From Chrysaora quinquecirrha (lineage: Eukaryota; Cnidaria; Scyphozoa; Semaeostomeae; Pelagiidae), in assembly GCA_014526335.1 (NCBI GenBank), contig JACTAT010000057.1, positions 749,465 through 813,464 on the forward strand: DNA of 64,000 bases. The letters are read 5' to 3'. Of this stretch, positions 46,834 through 60,200 are shown piece by piece. The notes under the pieces are model-generated. The model was not told where the DNA came from and searched no databases. It saw only the letters and a list, made by a program, of their open reading frames with translations. How positions within the stretch are numbered: position 1 is the stretch's first letter; the number at the start of each line of letters is the position of its first letter. Made by a program: the position numbers and the translations under genes.

Positions 46834-48357
46834 ACTCTTAAAGCATTTCATATTTTCAGATAGTTAGCTTGCTTTTCATCCTTTTCAATCCTCAAGAAGC
46901 AAGCCAAGGGTGAGGATGATAGGCCCAGTTGAGTTATTGTACCAGACAAGGAAATTCTCACAATCAATAAATGATGAGCTAAATGAATTTGATTTATTCT
47001 TTAATTATTCTATTGTATTTACTTAATTTACTTTCATACCCTGAGCCCATACCTGTTTCAATAAAGTGTTCTCATTGATTCCAACTCAACTTTTACATGT
47101 TCACCACCATTTCAGGGATTTTTCGAGTGTCGAATGTGCACAAATGTTGTCAACGAAAGTCTTATATTCGTTTGCAGACTTTTTATTAACAAAGCTGTCC
47201 CTTGCCAATATTTACAAATCCGAATAATTCAATAAATACAAGCAGTTGTTTTTCATTTACAGACATGTTTTGAATGCTTTCAGGTGCATAAACAAAGTAG
47301 ACAGAAATAAAAAGCATTCTCTAGAGGTCTTATAAAATCAATATAGCAGTAAGTGCTATACTTTATTACTTACCATGAAATACGAATGGGTCTTAGTTTT
47401 TATACATGTGATGAAAGTCCATCTTGCTCTTGTATATCACCATTCATAAAAAATCTCTGCGTTCTATGATTATAGCAATCTTCTTTCAGTAACAGGTTGG
47501 TAAAAAAGTAAGCAAGCAGATCGTAGACATGCATTAAATGTATTTTCAGTGATAAATAATCTAGATCAAGCGTAAACAAAATGTTTTTGCAATCTTGTTA
47601 TTGATGATTGTTTACGAGATATTTTCAACTCAGCTGTCCTTGTTTTTCAACGGGAAAATCTTCATAGCGCTGTGTGAAATCTCTTCAATCAGGGGGCTGT
47701 GTTATCTTGCATGTGAAAATCCATGTGTTCTCAGTTTAGCATGCTGTTATGTTTAGAGAGACGTGCAGAAACAAGAGATTTGAAATGCAAAACACTGATG
47801 ACATGATCATTAAAGTTAATAATGATGATTTTAGATTTAAAAATAAATGCCGAGAATTTATCTGAAGTTTAAAATGTTTATAATGCCACGGCAGGTATGC
47901 GGTTTGGGGTCCTGGTGACTTCAAAAATAAGTTTACGTAGGCAGAGGATCATTAGATTGGTAGAGAAGTGCATGAAAACGGGGGGGTCCTCAATTGTATA
48001 TGGGTAAATTTGCAGACTTGACGTAATCACCTGGAGGGGAACGGGGGTTGATGCAAGTGATTGTCTAAACATATGACAATAGCTACCATGACTACCACTA
48101 TTTCTCAAAAGAACCGATTTCAAAAAGGATAAGAACGAATCCAGAAGTTGGTTTGGAATGGAATTGGGAATAGATCAAAGGAAAATGCCAAGAAACGACT
48201 GTTTGTAGTGAAGGTCAATGCAGCTTTTGGTTTAATACGAATCAGATAGTAATGAAAATAAGCTGTTTTCCAGAAAATATTTGCGCAGAACCTTCACGCA
48301 GGCAGAAAACATGTGAAAACATAAAGAAAAAATCACTGCAAGGGTATTTACTCCAAA

Positions 48358-48365
48358 CTCGCGCT
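48358..48365. repeat. Target-site duplication, left copy (CTCGCGCT)
   Basis: Identical to 49185-49192 on the other side of the hAT-type element. Confidence 0.85.
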
Positions 48366-49184
48366 CAGGGCCGTCGCTAGGACTCAACGACTGGGGGGGT
48401 GTAGCTCGGCATTTTGCCGACAAAACGGGCGTGGCTTTTTAGAGATGGGTGTGGCTTGGCTTTTGCTCTTTCCTTGGCGAATTTCTTTTTGTTTCCAATG
48501 CTTTGCACACAACCGTCAGGCAAGGAATATTATAGTTGAATCATAGAACATCATATAGAAATGGGGGACACACATGCAAGAGGGGTCCGGGGGCATGCTC
48601 CACCGGCAAAATTGTGAAAATTTGAACTCTAAAGTGCCGTGAAACACAACCTTTTCAGCTGTTGAACAACAACATTGTAATTACTTGCCAGTTTGATTAT
48701 GATTCCTGTATACATTGTATAATTTGAGACTAGTTTGATAATGCACTCTAGAGTGCTTTACAGTTTGAAATAGGACTAAACCTCCAATTTTAGACAGTCT
48801 TGGCGACCCCGTGTATTGTATCTTCATCCTGTTTGCTGCTGCGTACTTGTATCTGTTATGGCTGGCAAACTGGCATATACAGATACTATTAGCTGGTAAG
48901 GAAACACTTTCTCTCGGCATTTCCTCGCAGTTGGCAACCCCTAACTGTTATCGATACCTAACATGTCGGCAGCTGTGGAAAGTGGGTGCTAGCATTCGTC
49001 GGCAAGCTATGTGCTGAGCGCTTTCCCGACATTTGCCGACACGTTTATTTTGTTTCTTTCGATTTGCAACATTTCGCCCTTAGTTTCTTTTGCCGAAAAA
49101 TTCCGTTCTTCTCAAATTTGCCGACGGACGACTTGCCTGGGGGGGTGTCACACCCCCCCACACCCCCCCGTAGCTACGGCCCTG
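48366..49184. mobile_element. hAT-type non-autonomous DNA transposon with 8 bp target duplication
   Basis: The ends CAGGGCCGTCGCTAG (left) and, in complement, CAGGGCCGTAGCTACGG (right) are inverted repeats starting with CAGGG, as in hAT elements. The direct repeat CTCGCGCT lies exactly on both sides (48358-48365 and 49185-49192), the 8 bp duplication expected for hAT. Subterminal motifs TTTGCCGAC / GTCGGCA occur at least six times in both orientations and are candidate transposase binding sites. The 819 bp unit has no transposase ORF. Confidence 0.88.
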
Positions 49185-49192
49185 CTCGCGCT
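49185..49192. repeat. Target-site duplication, right copy (CTCGCGCT)
   Basis: Identical to 48358-48365. Being intact, it points to a recent insertion. Confidence 0.85.
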
Positions 49193-49853
49193 GATGATAT
49201 GACAGCTAATAACAGAGCAGATGAGTGTAAAGATATGACATACTGTATCATGGCAAAATATTCAGTAAACCCAATGTGAGTGAAATTAGCCAATCAGAAG
49301 AGCGAAATAGGATCGATATTGTGTTTTTGAAAACCAATCATCACGAAGGATACAGATATAGATGGCCAATGAAATACACTTAACCTCTTTCAACCAGCAA
49401 AGCAATGACTTTTTCTTTAATTTCAAAGTCAGAAAGATAATAAAATCAACAGTATAACTTGAGTTTGCTTTGCTGATCATAATAGCACTTGTTTGATGGT
49501 AAAGCAAATGCTGCAGCACCAAAGCAGATAGAAATAATTAGAATTCCAAGAAAACTAGCTCAGAGAAAAACTTAAAGAGAACTTCATTCACTAAAGGAAC
49601 AGAAACTCAGGATGAACATGAAAGGGAAAGACGAAATCGTTGGATTTCAATTTATATCATAAAATGAAATAAATACAATTAAAACATATAACTTACATTT
49701 CTATTCAAGTACACTATTTTATTCTACACAAACGTATAAATTAATTGAACAACAATTTTAGCAAAAACTAATTATCACCGACAAATGTTTTAGTAATTGT
49801 TATTTTACATGTTTAGTTTATAGGTATTGGATGCTTTGTGGCAGTTGAATTGT

Positions 49854-52800
49854 TTATTTAGAAACCTCCGATGCCCACTGTTTTCCGAAGTAAACTCTAA
49901 AAAAGTAAAGGGCAACATCATAATAGTGTTGGTTTTTCGCTTATTCAGAGATGCTAAAGGCTGGGAGAGTTTTTTATGAATTTATTCGCTTTTTGTTTGC
50001 TACTAAGAAGATGGAAAGATGGTAGTACGGTACGATCAAAGTAAGATGGTATGTAATACTAGGAACTGAAGAATGCCAAATAGAACGCCGATACTGGTTG
50101 GGATGCTGGAACATCATGCTACTGCTTAATGCTACACAGCAAAATGAATTCAAACAATTTGAAGATCTTAATGGCCAACCGATAGTGGAAAAATTCTACA
50201 AATTTATGCAAACGTAACGATACTTTTAAAGCAGTACCACAAGAAAAACTAAGACACGTTTTATACCAATGGAAGGTCGTGGAAGGTGATACAATGGGTC
50301 TGACTCTCAACTGTCTTTTAGTCTCAACCACAAAAAGAAAAAGTGCTTGGTCGAATCAGCAGAGAAAAAAAGTTGCTTAAGATTGGAAGAACTATCCTGA
50401 AACACGTAGAGAAGATCGACTACTTGGGAAGCTTGATAACTCAAAACGCTAATTAACATGCATGTGAATCGTAGACCTATAAACTCTGACACCAGAAGGA
50501 CAATGAAATGGGATGTGGTTCCTTGGAACAAGATTAGACTACATGTTTTCAGCGAAGAAATATTGAGAAGAGCAGCAAAAGAACAGAAACAGATGATCAT
50601 TACTGGGTATGCCCATGGTAAACGAAACGGGAACAGGCAGCAGATAATAACATTCTTGAAGCAAGTACAGTTGAACGATAAAATTTTGGAAGACGAAGTA
50701 ATATGCAATCATGGCAAAGTTATTGATAGCCGTTGACAACAACACACGAGAGAAATGAGTTGAAGGCCTCTGCAAAAAACTTACACATGTTCCCAAATTC
50801 AATCGAAAATTCAATCGCGATTTGCGCTGCGACTTCTCCTCTGTTTATCGGAATTTTGAAGATCTGCACAACCGAAAATTCATGTACACATATGTGTTAA
50901 GCACGCATCTCAAACGTGATGTTTTTGCTAATTTTTGGGGAAATCGAGGTTAACTATACCCAAAAGAAAAGTAAAAAACAACGAAAGGGCAAACAGCAAA
51001 CTCCAGAATTTACACTCACAAGGACATTAGTACATGTGATGTAGATGTAGAATAGAAAATCAGATGAGTATGAACCAGAAGACCTACAAGGTTACCTCCA
51101 AGTAAAGTGTATTACAGTACAGTATGTCTGTATTTCGTAATTCTTCAGAAAAAGAATCAAAAGCAATTAACTCACCCAAGTCCAAATGTTATTGCGTGTG
51201 ACAGAACCAACACTGGTACTATGATAATGATACTTGCACCAACAAAATCTGCACTGAAAGATTAATGATAAAAAATTAATCAGCATTATGCTTGATGCAA
51301 AAATACACATCCAAACTTAAAAAAAAACTTAATGGCTGATGCTTTTACATTCCTAAATAGGAAAGAGTAAAAGCAATTTGACACAGAAAATTGTCCAATT
51401 CTATCTTAACCTATTCTACTTCAGCATCATGCATGGACCAAATTAAAGCTTTTACTTCCGGTTTTTTCTTCATCTTCACATTGATAAAATAAATGATTTA
51501 GTTTCTTTGCACAAACATTTGACACTAACCTTTTCATGACTTTGGTCCTTCTTATGCTCAAGCCAGAAGCTTTTGTTTGCGCAGGATGCTGCATTTTTGG
51601 TTTTCTATAAACAGATAATCATTTCAGTGAAAAATTGAGGTCAAAATATAAAAATATACAAACTTAGGGTTTTTAAATTTTACTTACTTTACAGGCCTCT
51701 GTTCTGGGCGGCTTGCCCATGCTTCGACCCAATCCGATTTACCATCCTAATAAAAAGTAGAGATATATCTGAGTTAAAAAATCATCCATGTCAATTAAAA
51801 TATATGCAACTTTTCTGATGCAAAGTCCATTATATAAAAAGGCAACCTGTAAACAGAAATTTTTTCTATTACCTTGGCTAGAATATCTCCATGGCCTGCA
51901 TGATCAGAAATATGGCTAAAAAGTGAAATAAACACCAGACTTAGAAGCTACAGGAAAATATATATCTAAATATCATTCAAAATCACTACTCACATTTTTG
52001 TTTTGGATTACAAACAAATAACTTCCAGTTATAAGCCCTCCTGATTACTCTAATAGGGATGAATGCTACATGTGTTCTTTTACGTGTAACAAGAAGGGGC
52101 AAGACACTTTAACGTTTCTGACTTTATATTCATTAAGACCGACAATGATTTTAAAACAATCCTCACTGTCATTATCTACACAATTAGGGTAAGTGATTAA
52201 ACACGTCCTATGGCTGAATCTCTGTTGAGGCTAGGTTGTTACTTGGACCCATCGGGTGGTCACTCTCCTTGTCAAAAATTGTGCTGAAGAATATTAGTCA
52301 GGACATGCTCTTTTATCCCATCACCTAATCTCTGGGAAGTTTGATCTACATACCTGGCACTGGCATCACATCAGCACAATTCGTAAATAACCAAACTTTT
52401 CATTTGTTTTCTCACTTGGACTCTTTAATTAATTCTATTGATCTTCCCGCTGTAGCCTGCAAGCTGATTGGTGTTTAAACACAGTGCTATTCTTTCTGAT
52501 TGGTGCATTTCAATCCACATCAAGGTATAAATTCCACCTATTCCAAGTTTTTGGTCTGTTTCTGACATTAATACTTTGGGCATACAAAAAGTTTTAAGTA
52601 TGCAAAAAAATGCTTCTGCTGTTCATTGCAATCTTTGAAATTTTGTAATACATGGTCTTTGTGACTAGATGTTCATTATATGAAAATTTAAAGCATGGTT
52701 GATATGTAATACCTGGATTGTTGCATCTGTTCTTCAACGGCATCAGCTAGAAGTGTTTCCATTTCTTCACCATCTGATAGTTTTGGTGATGTTTGAAGAC

Positions 52801-53392
52801 TCTGGCCATTCTTAGATGTTTCAAGCTTTACCCATGAACCTGCAAAGTGCAAAGGTTGATAAATAGCTGAGGTAATGCAAGTTCACTTGTCTTCTTAGAA
52901 TAGAAGTAGGTAGATTCAGTAAAATATTCATTGAAAAAAAAACATTCGAAGTTTTCACCTTCTGTATTTTTGCTCTGGTCAAAGAGTTTTACACTCCTTT
53001 GACAATATATCTAGCCAGAAACAAGTAGGACAGTAGAAGGTGGGACTGGGTGGGGTGATAACTGATAACTTGGTATAATTCAATACTATCAATCTAGTCT
53101 ATTTAAGGTTTGAAAGCAGCTTCATTCAAACTCTATTTGCAATGCGAATAGTTCTTGTAAGATTAATAAAGGAAAAGATATGGTCTTCTGTGGATAACTT
53201 TAAGTTAAAATTAGCTTAATTCGAATTATGAATTTTATCAATCGAGCCTTTGATATTGCTATTCGGATGGGCCTAAACCAAACCAGCAAGTTCAGAGGTT
53301 AATGTCTACGATAGAAATTAAGATTAGTGAGTAATTTCTTTACCATTCATGGATTCAGTTGAACTTTCACTTTCGTTTCCCCATCTGAGCAT
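49854..53392 (-). CDS. BNIP3: BNIP3/NIX-type mitophagy receptor, 7 coding exons
   Basis: BNIP3 proteins sit in the outer mitochondrial membrane by a C-terminal anchor and recruit autophagosomes through an LC3-interacting region. Exons 5' to 3': 53392-53344, 52839-52713, 51915-51873, 51746-51688, 51604-51530, 51253-51176, 49896-49854. They total 474 nt, giving 157 residues. The LIR is GSWVKL (W19, L22), like SWVEL of BNIP3. DWVEAWASRPEQRP matches the conserved block WxxDWSSRPENxP, and SGLSIRRTKVMK matches TLSMRNTSVMK. The membrane segment (about 124-148) ends LSHAITFGLGVYFG. Its Ser136-His137 and Gly144/Gly148 keep the SH..GxxxG dimer motif, with Thr140 in place of the usual Ala. The short lumenal tail ends EVSK. 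It is shorter than human BNIP3 because the Ser-rich middle is reduced. Confidence 0.93.
50270..50720 (+). pseudogene. Fragment of a non-LTR retrotransposon reverse transcriptase
   Basis: In broken plus-strand frames it translates to GLTLNCLLVSTTKRKSAW, then ILKHVEKIDYLGSLITQNAN, then RRPINSDTRRT and AHGKRNGNRQQIITFL. This order recalls the end of LINE reverse transcriptases (GLxLNxxKTK; VxxFxYLGSxITxDG; GKRxRGRQ..xxL). Stops and frame changes show decay. It lies antisense in the last intron of BNIP3. Confidence 0.5.
52405..52665 (+). repeat. Dispersed repeat, family C, copy 2
   Basis: It matches 10770-11040 in order and length, including TTTTCTCACTTGGACTCTTT, CAAGCTGATTGGTGTTTAA and GGTCTGTTTCTGACATTAAT. 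It lies in a BNIP3 intron. Confidence 0.6.
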
Positions 53393-54238
53393 TCTGTTGG
53401 ACTAAACTGGCCAGCTATAAATTGATTTTGTTTTGATAAATCTACCAAAAGACACGCAAAACTTTTTCAGACGCGTAAACAATAACAAAAAATATTCTGA
53501 ATAATGAACCTCGTTTTCAGATCATGGTATCGATATGGAGGCTCCGTCAAAAAGACAATGACATCATATGTTGCTGACATTGAGCTGCTTTCAACTGATC
53601 AAATTCGTAACTTTTCGTAAAATATTTAACTTCATATTAAGTAGATATAGTGTTTTATTTAAAAACATGGAAAATTGAAATATTTTAACTGAATTTTCTA
53701 CATTTTCGGTATTTTTATTATTTTATTACATTTTTGAATGAATAAAATAAAAAATGAATAAAATCAACTGCCTCACAACATTGGCACAACAAAAGCATTT
53801 GAAGATTATTGTTGTAAGGAATTGTAAAGTATATAGTGAAATAGTTAAAACAAATTCCATTTTCATCTGACGTTCAACAGTTCAAAGTTCCATTGAATTT
53901 GGGAACAAGACCTGTAAAAAGTAAAATTATTTAATAGCTTTGTCATCCGGCATTTTATGTTTTGATGGTACAAAAATTTCAGAATGGATAGGGAGAAGAT
54001 GATCGAAAAAGTTACTTAAAGCTTATAAGTCCGATTATTTAAGAAATAGAAACTTCAGACCAATAGATGCAGAATACACATCCATAAAATAGAGCATGCA
54101 GAATGAGAGATACATCGAAATGACCCAGTCAGAAATGGAAGCTGAGTTGGTATTGTACTGTCTGTTGCTAATGGATAGTAGAGTAGCAGAGTGAGTTCTT
54201 GTTGAAGTAAAAAGTAAAATCTTTCTGTCTACATAGTG
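53393..54238. other. Upstream region of BNIP3
   Basis: These 846 bp separate the BNIP3 start from the stop codon of the next minus-strand gene. They are AT-rich, and I see no hypoxia-type ACGTG box close to the start and no ORF. Confidence 0.45.
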
Positions 54239-57200
54239 CTATAGTTGTTTGGCTTTTGGTTCGATGCTACTTTGTTCGAAAAATCTTAACTCGAATGATT
54301 TATTTGATCTACGGAAGATTTCTGACGGATTTACTGAGTTATGGAGAAGATAATGCCCCGTGGCATAACTCTTTATCTGATTGTATTCTGACTGGCTAAT
54401 GCTTGTTAGATCGATACCTATATCCATACTTTGACGCTTGACTTTTGAAAAAGCTTTCATTATGTCTAACGATGCCACTTCTAAACAGCATGGATGGAGA
54501 AATTCGTCTAACTTACCATCAAAAAATGCTTTATACGAAACCATTTGAGAATCTGTTGTTCCAATTGCAAAAACTCCATCATATGTTACAACTGTGTGGA
54601 TATATCTAATACCAACATCCGGGACTGAAATGCATTTCTGAAAACCCATTACACCTCTCCATGGACAAAGTCCAAAGCCATTTTCTGGACTTGCAAATAT
54701 TAGATAATGCCTTGTGTGGACTGTACTGAATCGAATTGATGTTGCTGGCAAAATAAAGAGGAGACAGCACATTGGGACAACAATCATACAGAAATAAGCC
54801 GCAGCCCCCTCCCCCAACTAATGCATACTAAGGCTTAAGACACGTCTCAATAATTACTAGTCAAAGTATGAAATTCAGACATTTTCGGGTATCATGATTG
54901 TTTTTATTATCACTGATGGTGAAGCGTCAATAAATGAAATGCTTACCTGAAATTGGTACTCTTTGATAAAAATAGAATTTATTTCTTTCTGGTGCAAAAA
55001 TATAAACTTTGACATCTTGCCAAGTACCATGTCTGCCTTCAGCACATGCAAGCATAATTCTATGATCAACCTTGCCAACATCAATCGAAGACACTTCTTT
55101 CGTTGGAATTTGTTGAAGTTTCGTTGCTTCAAGAGTTGTTGTATTTAACATAAATATCTCAACATATAGAATATCAATTAGGACACTTGCAGTAACCAAA
55201 TAAGTTGTAGAATTGTATCTAAATGTTCGTGTCATTGCAGCATTTCGAGTAAGGATTGAACCAAGAGAAGCAACAGGAGATGTAAACAATGAACTCGTCA
55301 GCAAAGGTGAAGGTATCAATGCGATGATATTTGCTGTCACAACTTTGATATCCTTAATGCTTGATAAAATTGATGTTTTAATGCTGTAAAAAGGCATAAA
55401 TTTACCATTATTTTTGTTGTATTTGAGAATTTCAGGATACGACTGACATTCACTCGTGTTTTGACCCCAATGACCAACAAAAAGATAGAAATCGTCTGCA
55501 ACTTCATAAAAATGCAAATTCACTGCTCTGGTTGTTATTATCTGACTTGTGACACAAGAAAGTGATGGAGTACATTGTAATATGTAAGCAGGTCCACATG
55601 CAGAAGGAGATCCAATCAATCTTGCAATTGATACAAATACTCTATTACCAATGTTAATGGAGTGGATCTGACCAAGTTGTTGTTTGGAGAAATGTCCTAT
55701 CTTTTCAACTGAAGTCAAATAAAATTCAGCACCTAAAAAATACAGACAAAATAAGTAAAATTACAAAATTGTTTTCATAATCAGAACAAGATAAACTTTA
55801 TATTTTTCAAATAGTATGTCACTTGAGAAATCATCAACAAGAAAGGGGAAATGTAAGCTTCAACCACCTATTGGACCGATTGCTGGGTGTTCGAGGTAGT
55901 ATGCCGTGGTACAGCTTGTCTGATACGATAAAGAATCAACTTCGATTCCAATCCTCACGAGATAAATGAAAGACTGGACGGGCAACAATTTATGTGAAAA
56001 ATATGTGTAGGCTCTGCTGCAACCGCATGGCTTGCAAAATTCACAGTGATGGATACATTGTATACATTTACTTTTCATTAATATCTGTTTTGTAAATTGT
56101 TTACGCTTTTGCATGATTTTCCAACAATTTCATAATAAATATAATAATAATGATGGAAATATCTTCTCACCTGCAGCATCCATCATAATCTTGATGGCTT
56201 TGCAATTTGTTAACAATGTTGAGTTTAGTTTGTTCAATTCTTTCATGGTTGTTTTCTTGAGCTCTCTTGTTTCATTGTATAAAGTTTCTATCTTCTTTCC
56301 ATTAATATAACCTTCCACTACAACATTGCCTAAAACATTAACAAGCAGCAAATCAAACTACGCACAGAAATCAAATATACAATCGCTGGTAATGACCATT
56401 GATTCCAAGGATGAAGTGTAAATCTATGAAGGAAAAGAAAATTGACTTACCATGAACGTAGAGATTTTTATTGAAAATATTAATTCCACGAAGCGTTTTA
56501 TTACTATTCAGAAGAACAATATTCTTCTCCAGTTCATTTAAATCAATTCCATTTATAGTTCCAGAAATATTCAAATCATTTTTAATAGTTATTGATTGCT
56601 GGAATATCTTTTTACCAGTAATCAGCGATGGTTTATTAGTCAATATTAAATCTTCTGAAATATCAATGTCATTCACCGTAACCTTATCAGCCAAATCAAA
56701 GTTCCCTTCTATAGTAACAGGAGATTTGAATATTTTCCCTCCGGTAATATTTTGATCTGTTGACAATGTGACCCGTTCCTTTGCAAATTCTGAAAGATCT
56801 ACTCCGTCAACTTTTCCTGTTACATTTATATTTTCATTCGCAATTAAATGTTCAAATTCCTTGTACCCTGTGATAATCTGATCCCCTTTCGTCATCATGA
56901 CATCACGTGATATATTTATACCATTCACAAGTCCATTTGTAATGAGATCCTTCTTAAATGTAACATTATTTAGAAATATATATTCACCATATAGAGTTTG
57001 ATCTCCATGTATTTTCACTGAATTTGTATCTAATTCAGTAATATTAACACCATTGATAAAGCCAGAAACTTTCAAATTTGTTGCAGTTAATGTGGATTTT
57101 ATCTTCATTCCATCACTTGATGTAAAAATTTTATCCGCACATATCACTTGTTCTTCTGATTTTAACATCGCATCTGATAACACATCTGTCAAATTGATGC

Positions 57201-60200
57201 CATTAATACCTTTCTCAAAATTCGCATTTCCTTTAATCGTAACATTATTTTTGAAGATTTTAGCACCAGTTATTGCTTTTGTATCTCCAAAATGAACTGC
57301 TGTCAAATTGAGTTCAGAAATGTCGACATCATTCACTTTGCCTTCGATTTCAATATTCCCTTCAACATGAAAACCAGATTCAAAAATCAATAATGCTGAG
57401 ACATTTTGATCTTCATTGATTTTCATTATATTTTTGTCTAATTCTGTTAGATTCACGTCATTCAATGTCCCTCCAACATATAGGTCCTTCTCAAGCTTCA
57501 AAGAGTCGATAAATACTTTTTTGCCAGAAATAGTTTGATTGCCAAAAGTTAACATTAAATCATCGGTATGAATACCATTAATAGTGCCGTTGACAGTAAT
57601 AATATCAAATGTGGCATTATTCAGCAAAGTCAATGATCCTAATATTTCTTGATCTCCACTCTTCATCAAAACTTTATTTTTCAACTCTTGAAGATTTATA
57701 CCATTGATAGTTTTGCTGTGCAAATTTCTTTCCATAATAACATTTCCTGCAAAAACCTTTGTGCCTGTGATCACTTGATCCCCACTTTTCTTTAATGAAT
57801 TCAAATCAAGTTCTGTTAGATTGACACCATTGATTTTACCAGGTGACATGATGGGTTCCATAAACTGTACATCATTAGTAAATATTTTCAACCCGGTGAT
57901 ATTCTGTGGTTTTGATATGCGAACAATATTATTTGCAAGATGGGTAATATTAACGCCATTTACTAACTTTCCAACTTTAATGTCTCCTGCGCTTGTTATA
58001 TTTCCCAAAATCGTTAAATTTCCGTAGATCGTTTGATTTTGATCAATGTAAACGGCATCTCTTAGTAGATCTGAGATGTATACTCCATTGATAGTTGTAG
58101 AAACATTTATAGTATTGGCAAATAATTCTCCATTTACGACAACACGATTATGAAACGTTTTCACACCGCTTATGTTCTGTGGCGTGTTCAAAGTAACGAA
58201 ATCATCTGGAATTCTTGCGTTATTGATCTTCCCTTCTACTATCACATCATTCTCTATTGAAATATTATTTTTAAATATTGTCAATCCATATATATCTTGA
58301 TCAACACCATCCAACATAACGCTGCTCGCAAAAGATCTGAGGTTTTTCCCGTTTAATTTTCCATCTTTAGCAAAATCAAGATTCCTCTCGAATGATATAT
58401 CATCCATGAATGTAATATTACAAGTGACATTTGCATCTTTATTTAAAGGTATGAGATCATCAGGTATTTTTATTCCATTCATTTTTCCTTTCATATTCAC
58501 ATTTCCAAATACTTCAACATTTTCAAATGTTATCGGTGCTGTTACTGTTCCATTCGAGCTTTTTGTGAAGACATTTTTCCGTAAATCTGACAAACTTATA
58601 TTATTAATCATATTTTCAATCGTTATTTGATCTTTTACAATCACTTTCCCCAAAAATATTTTCTTTCCAGTAATATTATTTGGTTGATTTATTTTCACTG
58701 ATGTTCTGTTTAATTCTGCTATATCCACACCGTCAATTGTCCCATTCACAATCATATCAGCATTTAAGAATATTTTATTTTTGAATATCTTTTTACCTGA
58801 TATTATTTGATCAGTATTTTTTGTAACGATATCTTTTGAGAAATCCAACCCATTGATTGTTGAGTTTGTTATTATATCACCTGAAATGAGAAACAAGACA
58901 AGCTATCACCAATACGAAATGCAACTCTGAATTACAGCCAATGGTTCGAAATAAATTTACTTCTAATCAGCAATCAGCAAACCAGTTCCCTAGATTGCTT
59001 TAGCAGCTCTGAGATCTCTGACCTCGTCCCTTTCTTTGATCAAAATTGTAGTAGTTCTAAACAAGCTCCGAATATTAAAATGACAATAGTTATGAGCGAA
59101 CTCTCGATAGGCTACGCCTCGCTTTCTTAATGAAAAAGCGTGCATGGTACGAGGATGGCGAAAGTGGCACGAATAAGCTGTAGACGATTCAAGACACAGT
59201 CCATAAGATTGCAACCAACGGAAAACACAACCATGAAAATGGACACATTGGACCAAAGTCCCCAAAAACGCAAGTCTAAGATTCAATTTTTCTGGTAATT
59301 CAAGTTACTTTCTTGCTTTTAATTTTCTTATCGTGAAAACAGTTTCACTTCGTTTCACAGAACCGTTATTGATAGTAGTACTTTGACTTCACAGGCAAGG
59401 TCTATCCTTAATAAGAATGCTGCATTATAAATACTATTATCATACTGATAATGTTAAGAGCAAAATGCTATCTATTTACCTTCAACTATCACATTATGAA
59501 ACACTTTCTTTGACCTGATTAGCTGATCAGTGTTTGTCGTCATGACATCATCTTGCAAACGAATACCATTCGTTGTTGACAGAGTTTCAATATCGCCATT
59601 TACATGAACTGAACCGAAAAATCGCTTTGTTCCTGGAATAAGAAAAGCGTTACTTAAAGAAGTGTGATCAAAGTCAAAGTCGTGCATTTTCAAGTGAAAA
59701 GTTAATATGCTAACAAAGTTTTTAAGAAGGTGGTATCAGGAAAAAGGCCGCAAGGGTATATATGAAACCCTGGCAAAGGAAAAAGAGACAAATTAATGAA
59801 GAGGGATCAGATTTCATAGTCAAAAAGTCAAACATTTGAGATTGGTTTTACATGTAAGGTTTGACCATTTGGCCACGTCAAGAGAAATTGCTCAAAAAGC
59901 AGAATTTGCGAAGTAACGTGTCTGAAGAACTTATATAACATCTTCTGCTTGTCGCAGTGGTGTTTCATGACGTGCATAACTGATGTACAGTTTGTTTGAG
60001 GAAAAAATTTCAAAAGTTCTACAAACAATGTTTGATCGTTTAGCCAGGGTCTTTGATTAGCGATTGATAATCACCAATCACAATTGATTATCAACAATGG
60101 ACAAAATGACTTCGCGATACAAGTAGTTTTTTCTAACTATGATGATGTTAAGAAGCCCAGTAAAGAAATAGATAAGGTGTTGTTCTTGGTTCAAACAGAT

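Larger units (their letters stand above)
42782..49853. other. Gene-poor 7 kb region with transposon remains
   Basis: Between the GPCR start and the BNIP3 stop I find no supported gene. The part next to 42782 should hold the GPCR promoter and perhaps a 5' non-coding exon. The rest carries the elements listed separately at 44690, 45534, 46046, 46612 and 48366. Confidence 0.5.

Noticed and set aside
50458..50736. Plus-strand 92-codon frame as an independent gene
   Set aside because: Better explained as part of a decayed LINE reverse transcriptase with frame breaks upstream.
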